DNA of 17,499 bases from ChocPot-Mid sp964511865 (GTDB lineage Bacteria > Bacteroidota > Ignavibacteria > Kapaibacteriales > UBA2268): assembly GCA_964511865.1 (NCBI GenBank), contig CAZEHW010000053.1, positions 1-17,499 on the forward strand, written 5' to 3'. Within the stretch, counting starts at the first letter, position 1. Every line of letters begins with the position of its first letter. A program made the translations under genes and the position numbers. Of this stretch, positions 1 through 7,776 are shown one piece after another. A model generated the notes under the pieces. It saw nothing but the letters and a program-made list of their open reading frames with translations. It was not told the origin of the DNA and searched no databases.

Positions 1-2
1 CA

Positions 3-146
3 GAATTAATGAAAGCAGGATTCATCTTGATTGCCTCTGCAGGTTTTGTGATATATAATATCAGTTCAAAGAGGAATTTTAAAAAATTTTTAAGGTTCTT
101 CGTTAAACCCAGAGAGAAAAAAGAAGATGTAATTATTGGAATATAG
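3..146 (+). CDS. C-terminal end of a membrane protein (partial, 5' end outside window)
   Basis: The frame starting at base 3 is open from the window edge to a TAG at 144-146, giving 47 residues. The piece begins with a hydrophobic stretch (AGFILIASAGFVIY) that reads as one transmembrane helix. A strongly basic tail (many K/R, then KKED) follows, as at the cytoplasmic end of a polytopic membrane protein. The stop lies only 12 bp before the start of the NlpC/P60 gene on the same strand, so the two are probably co-transcribed. The family cannot be identified from this fragment. A polysaccharide flippase or other multi-pass transporter end is possible but unsupported. Confidence 0.5.
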   Translation, partial: ELMKAGFILIASAGFVIYNISSKRNFKKFLRFFVKPREKKEDVIIGI

Positions 147-158
147 GATTGAAGCAAG

Positions 159-725
159 ATGGCTAACAAAACAAATGTCGCTATACTAACGATATTAATT
201 TTATTGGGAGTTGCTTGTTCACCACAGATAAGATTTGCTACAAAATCTTCATCAGTAAATAATAATACTGCATCCAAGAAAAACAATCTGAATTCCGATA
301 AGCAAAACACAGAAATAGATAATTTTAGCATTTCTGAGTATATTGATAATTATAATATTGATAATAGACGAAAAGAAGTTTTAATATTTGCTGAAAGCCT
401 TATTGGCACACCATATTGCTATGGTGGTATAGATAAAAACTGTACTGATTGTTCCGGTTTTGTAAAGCAGATTTATGAAATGGCAGGAATTAATCTGCCT
501 CGTACTGCCGCTTTGCAATTCGATTACGGAAAAGAAATAAGTGATAATGAAACCGGTCCCGGTGATTTGGTCTTCTTTAAAAGAAACAACAAGATTGGGC
601 ACGTGGGAATATATATAGGAAATAACAAATTTATTCATGCCTCAACCAACAAAGGGGTTATTCTTCAAAGTTTAGAGGATGATTATTACAAGAAGACTCT
701 CGCAGGATTTAAGAAAGTACTTTAA
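159..725 (+). CDS. NlpC/P60-family lipoprotein peptidoglycan hydrolase
   Basis: This 188-residue protein has a lipoprotein signal peptide: a hydrophobic core at residues 7-18 followed by the lipobox LGVAC with Cys20 as the lipidated residue. A low-complexity Asn/Ser/Lys linker (about 27-65) leads to one NlpC/P60 domain (about 72-188). The catalytic Cys is Cys98 in DCSGF, the His is His148 in GHVGIY, and the third polar residue is His160 in FIHAS. By family knowledge these enzymes are cysteine peptidases that cut peptide stems of peptidoglycan, typically the D-gamma-glutamyl-diaminopimelate bond. The lipobox places it on a membrane facing the periplasm. The ATG at 159 is chosen because it gives the full signal peptide; there is no strong Shine-Dalgarno sequence before it. 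It closely follows the upstream membrane-protein gene and ends before a bidirectional terminator. Confidence 0.9.
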   Translation: MANKTNVAILTILILLGVACSPQIRFATKSSSVNNNTASKKNNLNSDKQNTEIDNFSISEYIDNYNIDNRRKEVLIFAESLIGTPYCYGGIDKNCTDCSGFVKQIYEMAGINLPRTAALQFDYGKEISDNETGPGDLVFFKRNNKIGHVGIYIGNNKFIHASTNKGVILQSLEDDYYKKTLAGFKKVL

Positions 726-735
726 TTATTTCATA

Positions 736-771
736 ATTAATGGATAATTGTCAATGGTAAATTGATAATGA
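736..771. repeat. Degenerate AT-rich tandem repeat after the NlpC/P60 gene
   Basis: Three diverged units can be aligned: ATTAATGGATA (736-746), ATTGTCAATGGTAA (747-760) and ATTGATAATGA (761-771). They lie 11 bp past the stop codon in the non-coding stretch 726-974. Units like this are common as decayed intergenic minisatellites in AT-rich genomes. Function is unknown, and chance similarity in AT-rich DNA cannot be excluded. Confidence 0.3.
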
Positions 772-881
772 ATATTTTTACAATTATTCCTTAAATACGG
801 AAATGCAATTGAAAAAATTATTGAAGTACGAAAATATTCAGATAAGAATTAAAAAATAGTGTGGAAGATTATTTACACATA

Positions 882-922
882 CACAATTAATTGTGAAAAT
901 AATTTCACAATTTGATAATTGT
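882..922. repeat. Three chained, overlapping inverted repeats upstream of the terminator
   Basis: CACAATTAATTGTG (882-895) is a perfect 14-bp palindrome. Its right half is shared with TTGTGAAA/TTTCACAA (891-898 and 903-910, 4-nt loop). The right arm of that one is shared with ACAATT/AATTGT (907-912 and 917-922). The stems are mutually exclusive and run straight into the terminator at 923. They could modulate transcript ends or be a remnant of a repeat family. Confidence 0.45.
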
Positions 923-959
923 AAAAAAAGGCAGTGGAAATTTTCTACTGCCTTTTTTT
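923..959. terminator. Bidirectional intrinsic terminator between convergent genes
   Basis: The stem AGGCAGT/ACTGCCT is extended by a G-T pair and GAAA/TTTC. It is preceded by a run of A (923-929) and followed by a run of T (953-959), so it has a U-tract when read from either strand. It lies between the convergent NlpC/P60 gene (+) and the T9SS-sorted protein (-), whose stop codon begins at 975, and it suits both. Confidence 0.85.
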
Positions 960-974
960 GTTAAAGTAGTCTTT

Positions 975-1877
975 TTATCTGCTTATCACAATAGGAAAAA
1001 CTTTGTTTTCTTTACCCGAATTAACATGCAAGAAGTATTTTCCATTATTAAGTTTCCTTAAATCAACCTTATTGAACTCTCCATTAATAGACTTATCTTC
1101 AATTACTTTTTTTCCTGTAATATTAAATATACTGACTGTAAATATTTCTGCCGGATTTTCTGATTTTAACTGAACAATTGCAAAATCTTGTGCCGGGTTT
1201 GGATATACTGCTATATTTAATACTTCAGATAAGTTCTCATTTATATTTGTTATAACATCACCAGTCAATGCATTAACAGCAATCAATAAACTGTCAGAAG
1301 GGTCATACATTGTTACAAACCAATATGGAGTGTCTGGGTCAAGCTTGACATAATCAGCATAACCCAAAACAATGTACTTTGGTTTACTGTTTGGATATGT
1401 ACTAATGAAACCTGTATAAGCTGAAGATGCTGTCAGATAAGGAATCATGGCATTACTGTTCATCCATTGCTTTGCATCTAAAGAATTGGGTGAAGCAAAT
1501 TCTGCTAAAGCACCTAAATCAGAACCCAATGTAGTTAAATTAAATGGAAGAACTCCAAATGGAGTTACACCTATTGCTATCGCCTGAATATTCTGCGGTT
1601 CACTTGCAGAATTGAAAAAATAAACCCATCCTGTTGCTTTTCCTTTGCTTGCACCATCAGTCATATCGAAGGCAATGGGTATTGGAGTTCCCATAACTTC
1701 AAGACCGGGTATAGTGCCATTAATTGTAGCAATAGAAATTAATTGTGGCTCAGTCAATACTTTTGCCGCTTCTGTTCTTGCCGCTTCAAGTTGTTCTGTT
1801 GGCAGATAGGGTGTTTGTGCAAAAATATGAGTTGAAAATGCGATTAAGCAAAAAATAATTGTAATTAATTTTTTCAT
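975..1877 (-). CDS. Secreted protein of unknown function with T9SS type A sorting domain
   Basis: The 300-residue product has a Sec signal peptide (residues 1-20, cleavage likely after IFA, before QTPY). A central domain (about 25-215) matches no family I can name with certainty. Its end, LLIAVNALTGDVI (198-209), resembles the last strand and turn of PepSY-type domains, which are often peptidase inhibitors; this is weak evidence. Residues 221-300 form a T9SS C-terminal sorting domain: NIAVYPNPAQ, a core FNITGKKV strand, and the typical LNNGKYFLHV strand before a short basic end. The protein should cross the outer membrane by T9SS and be attached to or released from the surface. Read on its own strand, AAGGA lies about 8 nt before the ATG. 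It is a single gene, divergent from the helicase gene. Confidence 0.85.
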   Translation of the reverse strand: MKKLITIIFCLIAFSTHIFAQTPYLPTEQLEAARTEAAKVLTEPQLISIATINGTIPGLEVMGTPIPIAFDMTDGASKGKATGWVYFFNSASEPQNIQAIAIGVTPFGVLPFNLTTLGSDLGALAEFASPNSLDAKQWMNSNAMIPYLTASSAYTGFISTYPNSKPKYIVLGYADYVKLDPDTPYWFVTMYDPSDSLLIAVNALTGDVITNINENLSEVLNIAVYPNPAQDFAIVQLKSENPAEIFTVSIFNITGKKVIEDKSINGEFNKVDLRKLNNGKYFLHVNSGKENKVFPIVISR

Positions 1878-2028
1878 AAATTATCCTTAATTTAATTATA
1901 CAAAGTAATTGTTTTTCTTAAAATTAACCGAAAAAAGTATAAAAAACAAAAAGTTTGTTTAATAATTCCAGATTTTACCAAAAAAGTGTAAATTAAAACT
2001 TTGTGAATGTAATATTTTAGGGAAACTT

Positions 2029-4026
2029 TTGAAAAAAAAAATTCTGAAAAAATCCGATGACGTCAGGGTTAAGAAAAGAATCGGTTATGCAATTGATTAT
2101 GCAAATGAACTAAATCCTGCTCAGTATGAAGCTGTTATGCATAATAACGGTGCCGCCCTTGTTATTGCCGGAGCAGGTACGGGTAAAACCAGGACTTTGA
2201 TTTATAGATTAGCCCGACTTGTAGAAGATGGAGTTCCTCCCGAGTCTATATTATTATTGACATTCACTAGAAAAGCCTCTTCTGAAATGCTGAGAAGAGC
2301 TTCATTGTTGCTGGATGGCAGGTGTGAAAAAGTAACCGGAGGTACATTTCATTCCTTTGCTCTAACTGTTCTAAGAAGATATGCTGAAAAAATCGGATTT
2401 GATACGAGTTTTAATATTCTGGATTCTACTGATTCCGAAGATACCATAAATTTAGTCCGTAGCAGAGTACTGTCCGGAAAGCCTAAAAAAAGATTTCCAA
2501 AGAAGAATACTCTGCAAAAAATTTTCAACCTTTCAATAAATCGCTGTTTGAAAATCGAAGACATTATACTCAAGGATTTTCCTTTCTTTCTGGATGATAT
2601 TGATAAAGTTGAAACAATCTTCAATGAATACCAAACTTATAAAAAGCAGTATAATGTAATAGACTATGACGATATGCTTCTCAATTTACTGAAACTGTTA
2701 AAGGAGCATAAAGATATTAAGGCAAAACTCGAGAACCGATTCAAATTTATTATGGTTGATGAGTATCAGGATACTAATAAGCTTCAGCATGAAATTGTTT
2801 TTCAGCTTGGAGGAAAAACAAATAATATTATGGCAGTTGGAGATGATGCACAAAGTATTTATGCTTTTCGTGGTGCTGAGTTTAAAAATATTATGAGTTT
2901 TCCCGATAGTTTCTCCGAATGTAAAGTTTATACCATTGAAGAAAATTACAGGAGTACCCAACCAATACTTTCTTTTGCCAATGAATTAATCAAATCAGCT
3001 TCTTATCGCTATGAGAAAAATTTATTTACAAGAAGAGTTGATGATAATTCACCTAAAATCATTACTGCTGAAAACGAAAGACAGCAATCAGAATTTATCG
3101 TGCAGGAAATTCTCGAACTAAGAGAGCAGGATATACCTTTAGAGGAAATTGCTATTCTTTTTCGTTCGGGATTTTTATCATTTGATTTGGAAATAGAACT
3201 TAACAAAGCAAATATCCCCTATAGAAAATTTGGTGGAATGAAATTCATCGAAACAGCACATATTAAGGATATGCTTAGCTATTTCAAAATTCTTTTTAAT
3301 CCGAGAGATGCAATTAACTGGCACCGTCTTTTATTGCTTCAGGAAGGTGTTGGTCCAACAACTGCAACGAAGATTATCGAACATCTTTCGAAGATTGAAA
3401 CGTCATCAGGTAAAAAATTCAATTTCTCATTTGAAGGCACCGGCAAAAAGTCTTTGGATAGTTTATTTAAATTTTTAAATGACATTTTTTCATCAAATCT
3501 CAATATCGGAGAAAAAGCAACTTTAATTTCTGAAAATTATAAACCTGTATTGAAAAATAAATATGATGATTGGAGAAAGCGATGGAAAGATATTGAGATG
3601 TTCATCGCTATTGCAGACAGGTATAAATCATTAAATGATTTTTTGAATGATATGGCAATCGAGCCTCCCGTTGAATCTGTCATTGATATTGAAGAAGAAT
3701 CTAAAGAAGAGGAGTTTTTAAATTTATCAACAGTACATTCAGCTAAGGGATTGGAATGGAAAGCCGTATTTATAATCTGGGCTTTGGATGGTCGTTTCCC
3801 TTCTTCAAAAGCCGCAGAAGATATTGATGCTCTTGAGGAAGAAAGGCGTTTATTCTACGTTGCTTCAACAAGAGCAAAGGACAAGTTGTATATAACTTAT
3901 CCAATCAGTATATATGACAGGGAATCAGGGACAGTCCTATCGAAACCATCAAGGTTTATAGAGAACCTTGAAGAAACATTTGCCGAAAAATTTGTACTTC
4001 AGGAATGGGAGCAGAGTGAGAATTGA
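2029..4026 (+). CDS. UvrD/PcrA/Rep-like SF1A ATP-dependent DNA helicase
   Basis: All superfamily 1A helicase motifs are present in order. The Q motif is LNPAQYEAV (28-36), Walker A is AGAGTGKT (47-54), motif Ia is TFTRKAS and TFHSFA is at 106-111. Walker B is DEYQDT (244-249), motif III is GDDAQSIYAFRG (271-282), motif IV is ENYRST (305-310), motif V is STVHSAKGLEWK (567-578) and motif VI is ERRLFYVASTRAK (near 605-617). The family moves 3'-5' on DNA in nucleotide excision and mismatch repair, replication restart or recombination control. At 665 residues it is somewhat shorter than typical UvrD/PcrA (about 720). It ends soon after motif VI without a recognisable C-terminal RNA-polymerase-binding Tudor-like domain, so a specific name (uvrD, pcrA, rep) is not given. 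The start is a TTG at 2029 with AGGG about 8 nt upstream. The first in-frame ATG lies after the Q motif, so an upstream non-ATG start is required. Confidence 0.9.
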   Translation: MKKKILKKSDDVRVKKRIGYAIDYANELNPAQYEAVMHNNGAALVIAGAGTGKTRTLIYRLARLVEDGVPPESILLLTFTRKASSEMLRRASLLLDGRCEKVTGGTFHSFALTVLRRYAEKIGFDTSFNILDSTDSEDTINLVRSRVLSGKPKKRFPKKNTLQKIFNLSINRCLKIEDIILKDFPFFLDDIDKVETIFNEYQTYKKQYNVIDYDDMLLNLLKLLKEHKDIKAKLENRFKFIMVDEYQDTNKLQHEIVFQLGGKTNNIMAVGDDAQSIYAFRGAEFKNIMSFPDSFSECKVYTIEENYRSTQPILSFANELIKSASYRYEKNLFTRRVDDNSPKIITAENERQQSEFIVQEILELREQDIPLEEIAILFRSGFLSFDLEIELNKANIPYRKFGGMKFIETAHIKDMLSYFKILFNPRDAINWHRLLLLQEGVGPTTATKIIEHLSKIETSSGKKFNFSFEGTGKKSLDSLFKFLNDIFSSNLNIGEKATLISENYKPVLKNKYDDWRKRWKDIEMFIAIADRYKSLNDFLNDMAIEPPVESVIDIEEESKEEEFLNLSTVHSAKGLEWKAVFIIWALDGRFPSSKAAEDIDALEEERRLFYVASTRAKDKLYITYPISIYDRESGTVLSKPSRFIENLEETFAEKFVLQEWEQSEN

Positions 4027-4044
4027 TTGCTGATTACTGACTTT
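4024..4044 (+). repeat. Three heptanucleotide units starting at the helicase stop codon
   Basis: TGATTGC, TGATTAC and TGACTTT (4024-4030, 4031-4037, 4038-4044) are three diverged 7-bp units. The first TGA is the helicase stop codon. Because 7 is not a multiple of 3, the TGA of each unit falls in a different frame, so all three frames are closed within 17 nt. Confidence 0.45.
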
Positions 4045-4109
4045 TTGCTAATTTTATAAATGCAATCAAAGATAAAAATAAATAAAATAAATAATTTTAG
4101 GTTAATGCG

Positions 4110-6599
4110 ATGAAGAATGTAAGATTTTCTATGGTTATATATACTGCAACAATTCTTGTTGTAGCTCTTCTTTTTAGCAATATGGCTATTTGTCAATTAA
4201 TAATTAATCCAAGCAATGTAATATTAAATGATAGTATCCCCGATGACTTCCCGAAATTTACCATAAAAAACAATGGTGGTGAATCTTCCGGTTATTTGCT
4301 TGGGGGAGTATTTTCTGCAAATCCTGAAGTAGGCAATTACAATTTTATTCTCGATGATTCCGGCAAACCTGTCCTCATTCAGAGTGCAAACGGTCTGTAC
4401 TGCAACATGCATCCATCAGGATTAATCTCAGCTCCGAGAATGATTTCAGGCAATAAAAATATCTATAAAATTTATGACAATGATTTTAATCAGATTGATT
4501 CTGTACAAATGGCAAATGGTTATTTTGCTGACTCTCATGATTTCAAGATTCTTCCCAATGGACATTATTTACTTTTTTCTTACCATGATACAGAAATTGA
4601 TATGAGCAAGATTGTTGAAGGAGGTCATCCGAATGCCAATGTTACTCAGGCAATTATTCAAGAGCTTGATGCTGATAAAAATCCTGTCTTTCAATGGAAA
4701 AGTCTGGATTATATTCCGATTACGGACAGCTACTCTGATTTAACAGCAAAAAATATTGACTACATACATATGAATTCAATGTTTATTGATGATAATGGTG
4801 ATTTGATTTTATCATGCAGAAGCACTTCTGAAATTATCAAAGTCAACCGTCAAACCGGAGAAATTATATGGCGGATAGGTGGCAAACACAATGAGTTTTC
4901 TTTTTTAAATGAGCATGAAGAAAATGCACCACAATACTTTTGTTGGCAACATGATGCTAAGATATTATCAAACGGGAATCTCTTGTTTTTCGATAACGGC
5001 AGTACCCCGAATGAAGAAACACGCGAATATTCCAGAGCAGTCGAATACGAACTGGATGAGGTAAACAAAACTGCTAAATTGGTTTGGGAATATCGTCATG
5101 AACCTGATATCTCAACTGTCAACGAAGGGTCTGTCGAAAGACTTTCAAACGGCAATACTGTAATTAATTGGGGTGGTGCTGTCGCTGATGGTGCCCCTGT
5201 TATGACAGAAGTGGATTCCCTCGGTAATCTTGTTTCTGAAGTTTCCTGTACCAGTCAGGATATACGGGCTTATATGGAAATTGTAAAATGGAGTGTTAGT
5301 GATTTTACGTTTTCTGATTCAACAGTCGTTGTTTTTCCTCCTTTTGATTTACTAACTTTTGAAGATAATAATTTAAATGACCTTGGAATTTCTATATTAC
5401 CTGAAGAGATAGGGTATTCTATTGAGAATGAAATAAAAGTATCTGTTAGTAATTTTTCTCCAATAAATCCTAAATTTTCTGGAAAAGCTCCAAGAGTGTT
5501 ATCTAAGAAAATTCTTATTGAACAAACAGACATTATTTCGATCAAAGCTTATCTAATTTTAAATACTGAAATTTTGAATATAACAAACCCTGAAAATATA
5601 ACAATTTATCAAAGAAATGAAAATGGAATATTTTATTCCTTAATAACTGAATACTATGAATCCAACAAATCTTTATCAACTGAATTTTCAGATTTCGGTG
5701 AATTTATTTTATGTTATCCTGATGTTGCTTCTCTTGCGATTGCTCCAAAGCTGAATAAACCTGAAGATAATGAAATCGTTAATCAATATAATGGTATTAA
5801 ACTGAATTGGTCACCGATTGGATTCATTGAGAATTTCTTTGTTGAAATTGCTACGGATGAAGATTTTCAAAATTTAGTTATTGTTGATTCCGTTAAAACC
5901 GATTATTATAATTTTAAAAATTCGGGAGCAAACACTGAATATTTCTGGAGAGTGAGAAATATAAATGATGCAGGAGAAAGCGAGTGGTCTGAAACCTGGA
6001 AATTTTCCACAACAGAGCCATTTATTAAGATAGTTTTTCCTAACGGTGGCGAACAGTTGCATAGAAATGCAACCAGAAATATCATCAGGTGGGAAAAGAA
6101 TACAAGTGATACAGTTAGGATTGAATTGTATAAAAACGATGAATTTGTTTCCTTAATTAAAGATAATTTCTATACTTCAACAAATGCTTTCCCATGGACT
6201 ATTGCAAAAAGTACTCCTTTAGATTCCGGATATACAATAAAAATAATTAGTTTGAGAGATACTGCATTAATCGCTGAAAGTGAAAATTCTTTCTCGATAA
6301 TTGATACTACAGTTGGAATCAATGACTTTGATTTTTATTCAGGATTATCAATATCAAATTATCCTAATCCGGTAAAATCTTCAACAAGATTCGATTTTCA
6401 GCTTCCTGCGTCAGGAAACACAGAATTATCAATTTTCAATCTAAAAGGGGAGATGGTTGCTAATGTTTTCAATAAATATTTTGAATCAGGCAATCATTAT
6501 TTGGATTGGAATGCAAAAGGATTGGTTTCAGGTGAATATTATTGCAGGTTGACTCTGAATGGTCACACGGTTAGCGGAAAGATGATTATAACAAAATAA
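4110..6599 (+). CDS. Secreted arylsulfotransferase (ASST) family protein with Fn3-like, KNH-like and T9SS domains
   Basis: The 829-residue protein begins with a Sec signal peptide (hydrophobic 9-24, cleavage near MAIC-Q29). Residues about 60-390 look like an arylsulfotransferase beta-propeller: repeated 'ILPNGHYLL', 'DDNGDLIL', 'LSNGNLLFFDNG' and 'LSNGNTVINWGG' blades. His143 (SHDF), His220 with Asn222 (HMNS), Arg237 (SCR) and His281 (QHDA) follow the same order as the active-site set of E. coli AssT (His252, His356/Asn358, Arg374, His436, the last being the sulfohistidine nucleophile). The family moves sulfate between phenols without PAPS. An uncharacterised stretch (about 395-540) precedes a fibronectin III-like domain (545-637), a Ser-Thr/KNH-like domain beginning IKIVFPNGGE (639-730) and a T9SS sorting domain (about 745-829, NYPNPV). 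Export to the surface is therefore expected. The ATG at 4110 gives the signal peptide. The substrate is unknown. Confidence 0.85.
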   Translation: MKNVRFSMVIYTATILVVALLFSNMAICQLIINPSNVILNDSIPDDFPKFTIKNNGGESSGYLLGGVFSANPEVGNYNFILDDSGKPVLIQSANGLYCNMHPSGLISAPRMISGNKNIYKIYDNDFNQIDSVQMANGYFADSHDFKILPNGHYLLFSYHDTEIDMSKIVEGGHPNANVTQAIIQELDADKNPVFQWKSLDYIPITDSYSDLTAKNIDYIHMNSMFIDDNGDLILSCRSTSEIIKVNRQTGEIIWRIGGKHNEFSFLNEHEENAPQYFCWQHDAKILSNGNLLFFDNGSTPNEETREYSRAVEYELDEVNKTAKLVWEYRHEPDISTVNEGSVERLSNGNTVINWGGAVADGAPVMTEVDSLGNLVSEVSCTSQDIRAYMEIVKWSVSDFTFSDSTVVVFPPFDLLTFEDNNLNDLGISILPEEIGYSIENEIKVSVSNFSPINPKFSGKAPRVLSKKILIEQTDIISIKAYLILNTEILNITNPENITIYQRNENGIFYSLITEYYESNKSLSTEFSDFGEFILCYPDVASLAIAPKLNKPEDNEIVNQYNGIKLNWSPIGFIENFFVEIATDEDFQNLVIVDSVKTDYYNFKNSGANTEYFWRVRNINDAGESEWSETWKFSTTEPFIKIVFPNGGEQLHRNATRNIIRWEKNTSDTVRIELYKNDEFVSLIKDNFYTSTNAFPWTIAKSTPLDSGYTIKIISLRDTALIAESENSFSIIDTTVGINDFDFYSGLSISNYPNPVKSSTRFDFQLPASGNTELSIFNLKGEMVANVFNKYFESGNHYLDWNAKGLVSGEYYCRLTLNGHTVSGKMIITK

Positions 6600-6603
6600 T
6601 ACC

Positions 6604-6637
6604 CCTCCATGTAACTCTGCGGATTCTCTTTGTGTAA
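6604..6637. repeat. Degenerate 11-bp tandem repeat between convergent genes
   Basis: Three units of about 11 bp can be read: CCTCCATGTAA (6604-6614), CTCTGCGGATT (6615-6625) and CTCTTTGTGTAA (6626-6637). On the other strand they follow a loose 'TTACACAGAGG'-like pattern. They start 5 bp after the arylsulfotransferase stop codon. The convergent gap 6600-6688 has no clear intrinsic terminator, and this repeat is the only structure I see there. Confidence 0.35.
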
Positions 6638-6688
6638 CAAAATGAGTATTTTAATAATATCAAGTGTTTGATTTTCGAGATAAATCTA

Positions 6689-7321
6689 TTAGTTGAAATA
6701 GAACCTCAAGAAAATAATTCCCCTATTCCGAAATGAATTTGTTTCAGTTTGTTCCCAATTTTCCTCAGATTTTGGTGTAGTTGTTGGTTTTCCAACTGAG
6801 GTGTAATTCAGATGAAGTTCCGCACCCAGTGAAACATGTTTTGAAAACAAATACTCTCCCCCAATAACTAATGCAAGATAATAAGTGGACTGTTTTGTAT
6901 TATTGTTAACTAAATTTTCAGTTTCGGGAAAATATTTTTCATCTCGATATGAAGTCATAACACCAACGCGAATACCCGGATAATAACCAAAAGTTGAATC
7001 AACCTTTATCTTATAAAATGCACCAATGCCATAGCTAAGAGTTTTTGACGAAACTTCAATGTTGCCGATGGTATCAAAAGCATTGACTTGGCTATCATTA
7101 TTATTAGTAAGAATCCCAAATTCCGGTTCAAATCTTAATCCGTTCTCTAATTGTATTGGAAAGTAAATACCATCTGTTGTACCTGTATTATAAATAAGAT
7201 CTGATACATTAATAAAAGAAAATACTTTAAATCCGACTCCAACACCGATTTTCACCTGTGAGTTTAAACTTGAGGAGCAGACAAATAAAATTATTACAAG
7301 GACAATATAAGACTTTTTCAT
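6689..7321 (-). CDS. Outer-membrane beta-barrel (porin-like) protein
   Basis: The 210-residue protein has a signal peptide (KK then a hydrophobic core at residues 5-17, cleavage near LNS-Q). The mature part alternates amphipathic beta strands rich in Gly and aromatics: VKIGVGVGFKVFSF, LRFEPEFGILT, LSYGIGAFYKIKV, YYPGIRVGVMTSY, YYLALVIGGEYLF, VSLGAELHLNYTSVG and a final IIFLRFYFN. This is the pattern of the small 8-stranded OmpW/OmpA-like barrels of the 'outer membrane beta-barrel / porin family' common in Bacteroidetes. The aromatic C-terminal region fits BAM-dependent insertion. A specific substrate cannot be inferred. Read on its own strand, TAGGT lies about 5 nt before the ATG, and a Bacteroidetes-type promoter is seen further upstream. 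It is a single gene, divergent from the M1 peptidase gene. Confidence 0.8.
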   Translation of the reverse strand: MKKSYIVLVIILFVCSSSLNSQVKIGVGVGFKVFSFINVSDLIYNTGTTDGIYFPIQLENGLRFEPEFGILTNNNDSQVNAFDTIGNIEVSSKTLSYGIGAFYKIKVDSTFGYYPGIRVGVMTSYRDEKYFPETENLVNNNTKQSTYYLALVIGGEYLFSKHVSLGAELHLNYTSVGKPTTTPKSEENWEQTETNSFRNRGIIFLRFYFN

Positions 7322-7363
7322 AACGACCTACTAATTATTCAGATTTAACGCTAATTTTGTCCT

Positions 7364-7395
7364 CAAATTTAATAAATAAAACTTTTTCAATCAAA
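7364..7395 (-). promoter_or_regulatory. Bacteroidetes-type promoter for the beta-barrel gene
   Basis: On the minus strand, TTTG (7395-7392) is followed after 20 nt by TAAATTTG (7371-7364). This fits the Bacteroidetes primary sigma consensus of a -33 TTTG and a -7 TAnnTTTG. The predicted transcript start would lie some 35 nt before the start codon at 7321. It is a motif match only; AT-rich DNA can produce such matches by chance. Confidence 0.45.
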
Positions 7396-7776
7396 TATAT
7401 TGTTTCATTTTAAATAAATTAGTAATTTATACTATGTATTTTTCAAATAATTGATTTGATATGAGAAATTGTGTACTGAAATTCCTTGTGTTAGTGTTAG
7501 TCTTATTCTTGAATCAAAATAAGACTCTATATATAATTGCAGAAGAAATCTCTGCTCCGGAAAATTATATTCCTCAACCATTCGATGTAACTCGTTATGA
7601 TGCCGAGCTTGATTTTAGCCAATACCCCACTACGGCTATGAGAGGAGTTTGCCGTATTTCTGTTCAATGGCTCGAAAGTCCTGTCGGGAATAAATTTTAT
7701 TTCCATTTGCGTGACCTGACAATTGATTCTGCTTTTTAACAAAATATTAAAGTAAATGAGGTTGAATTCTGTACAA

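Noticed and set aside
298..303. GAMEN motif change to GSMEH in the M1 peptidase as a sign of decay (codon numbers given)
   Set aside because: Asn to His at this place is, to my knowledge, common in a branch of bacterial M1 peptidases (MEHxT), so it does not indicate loss of function.
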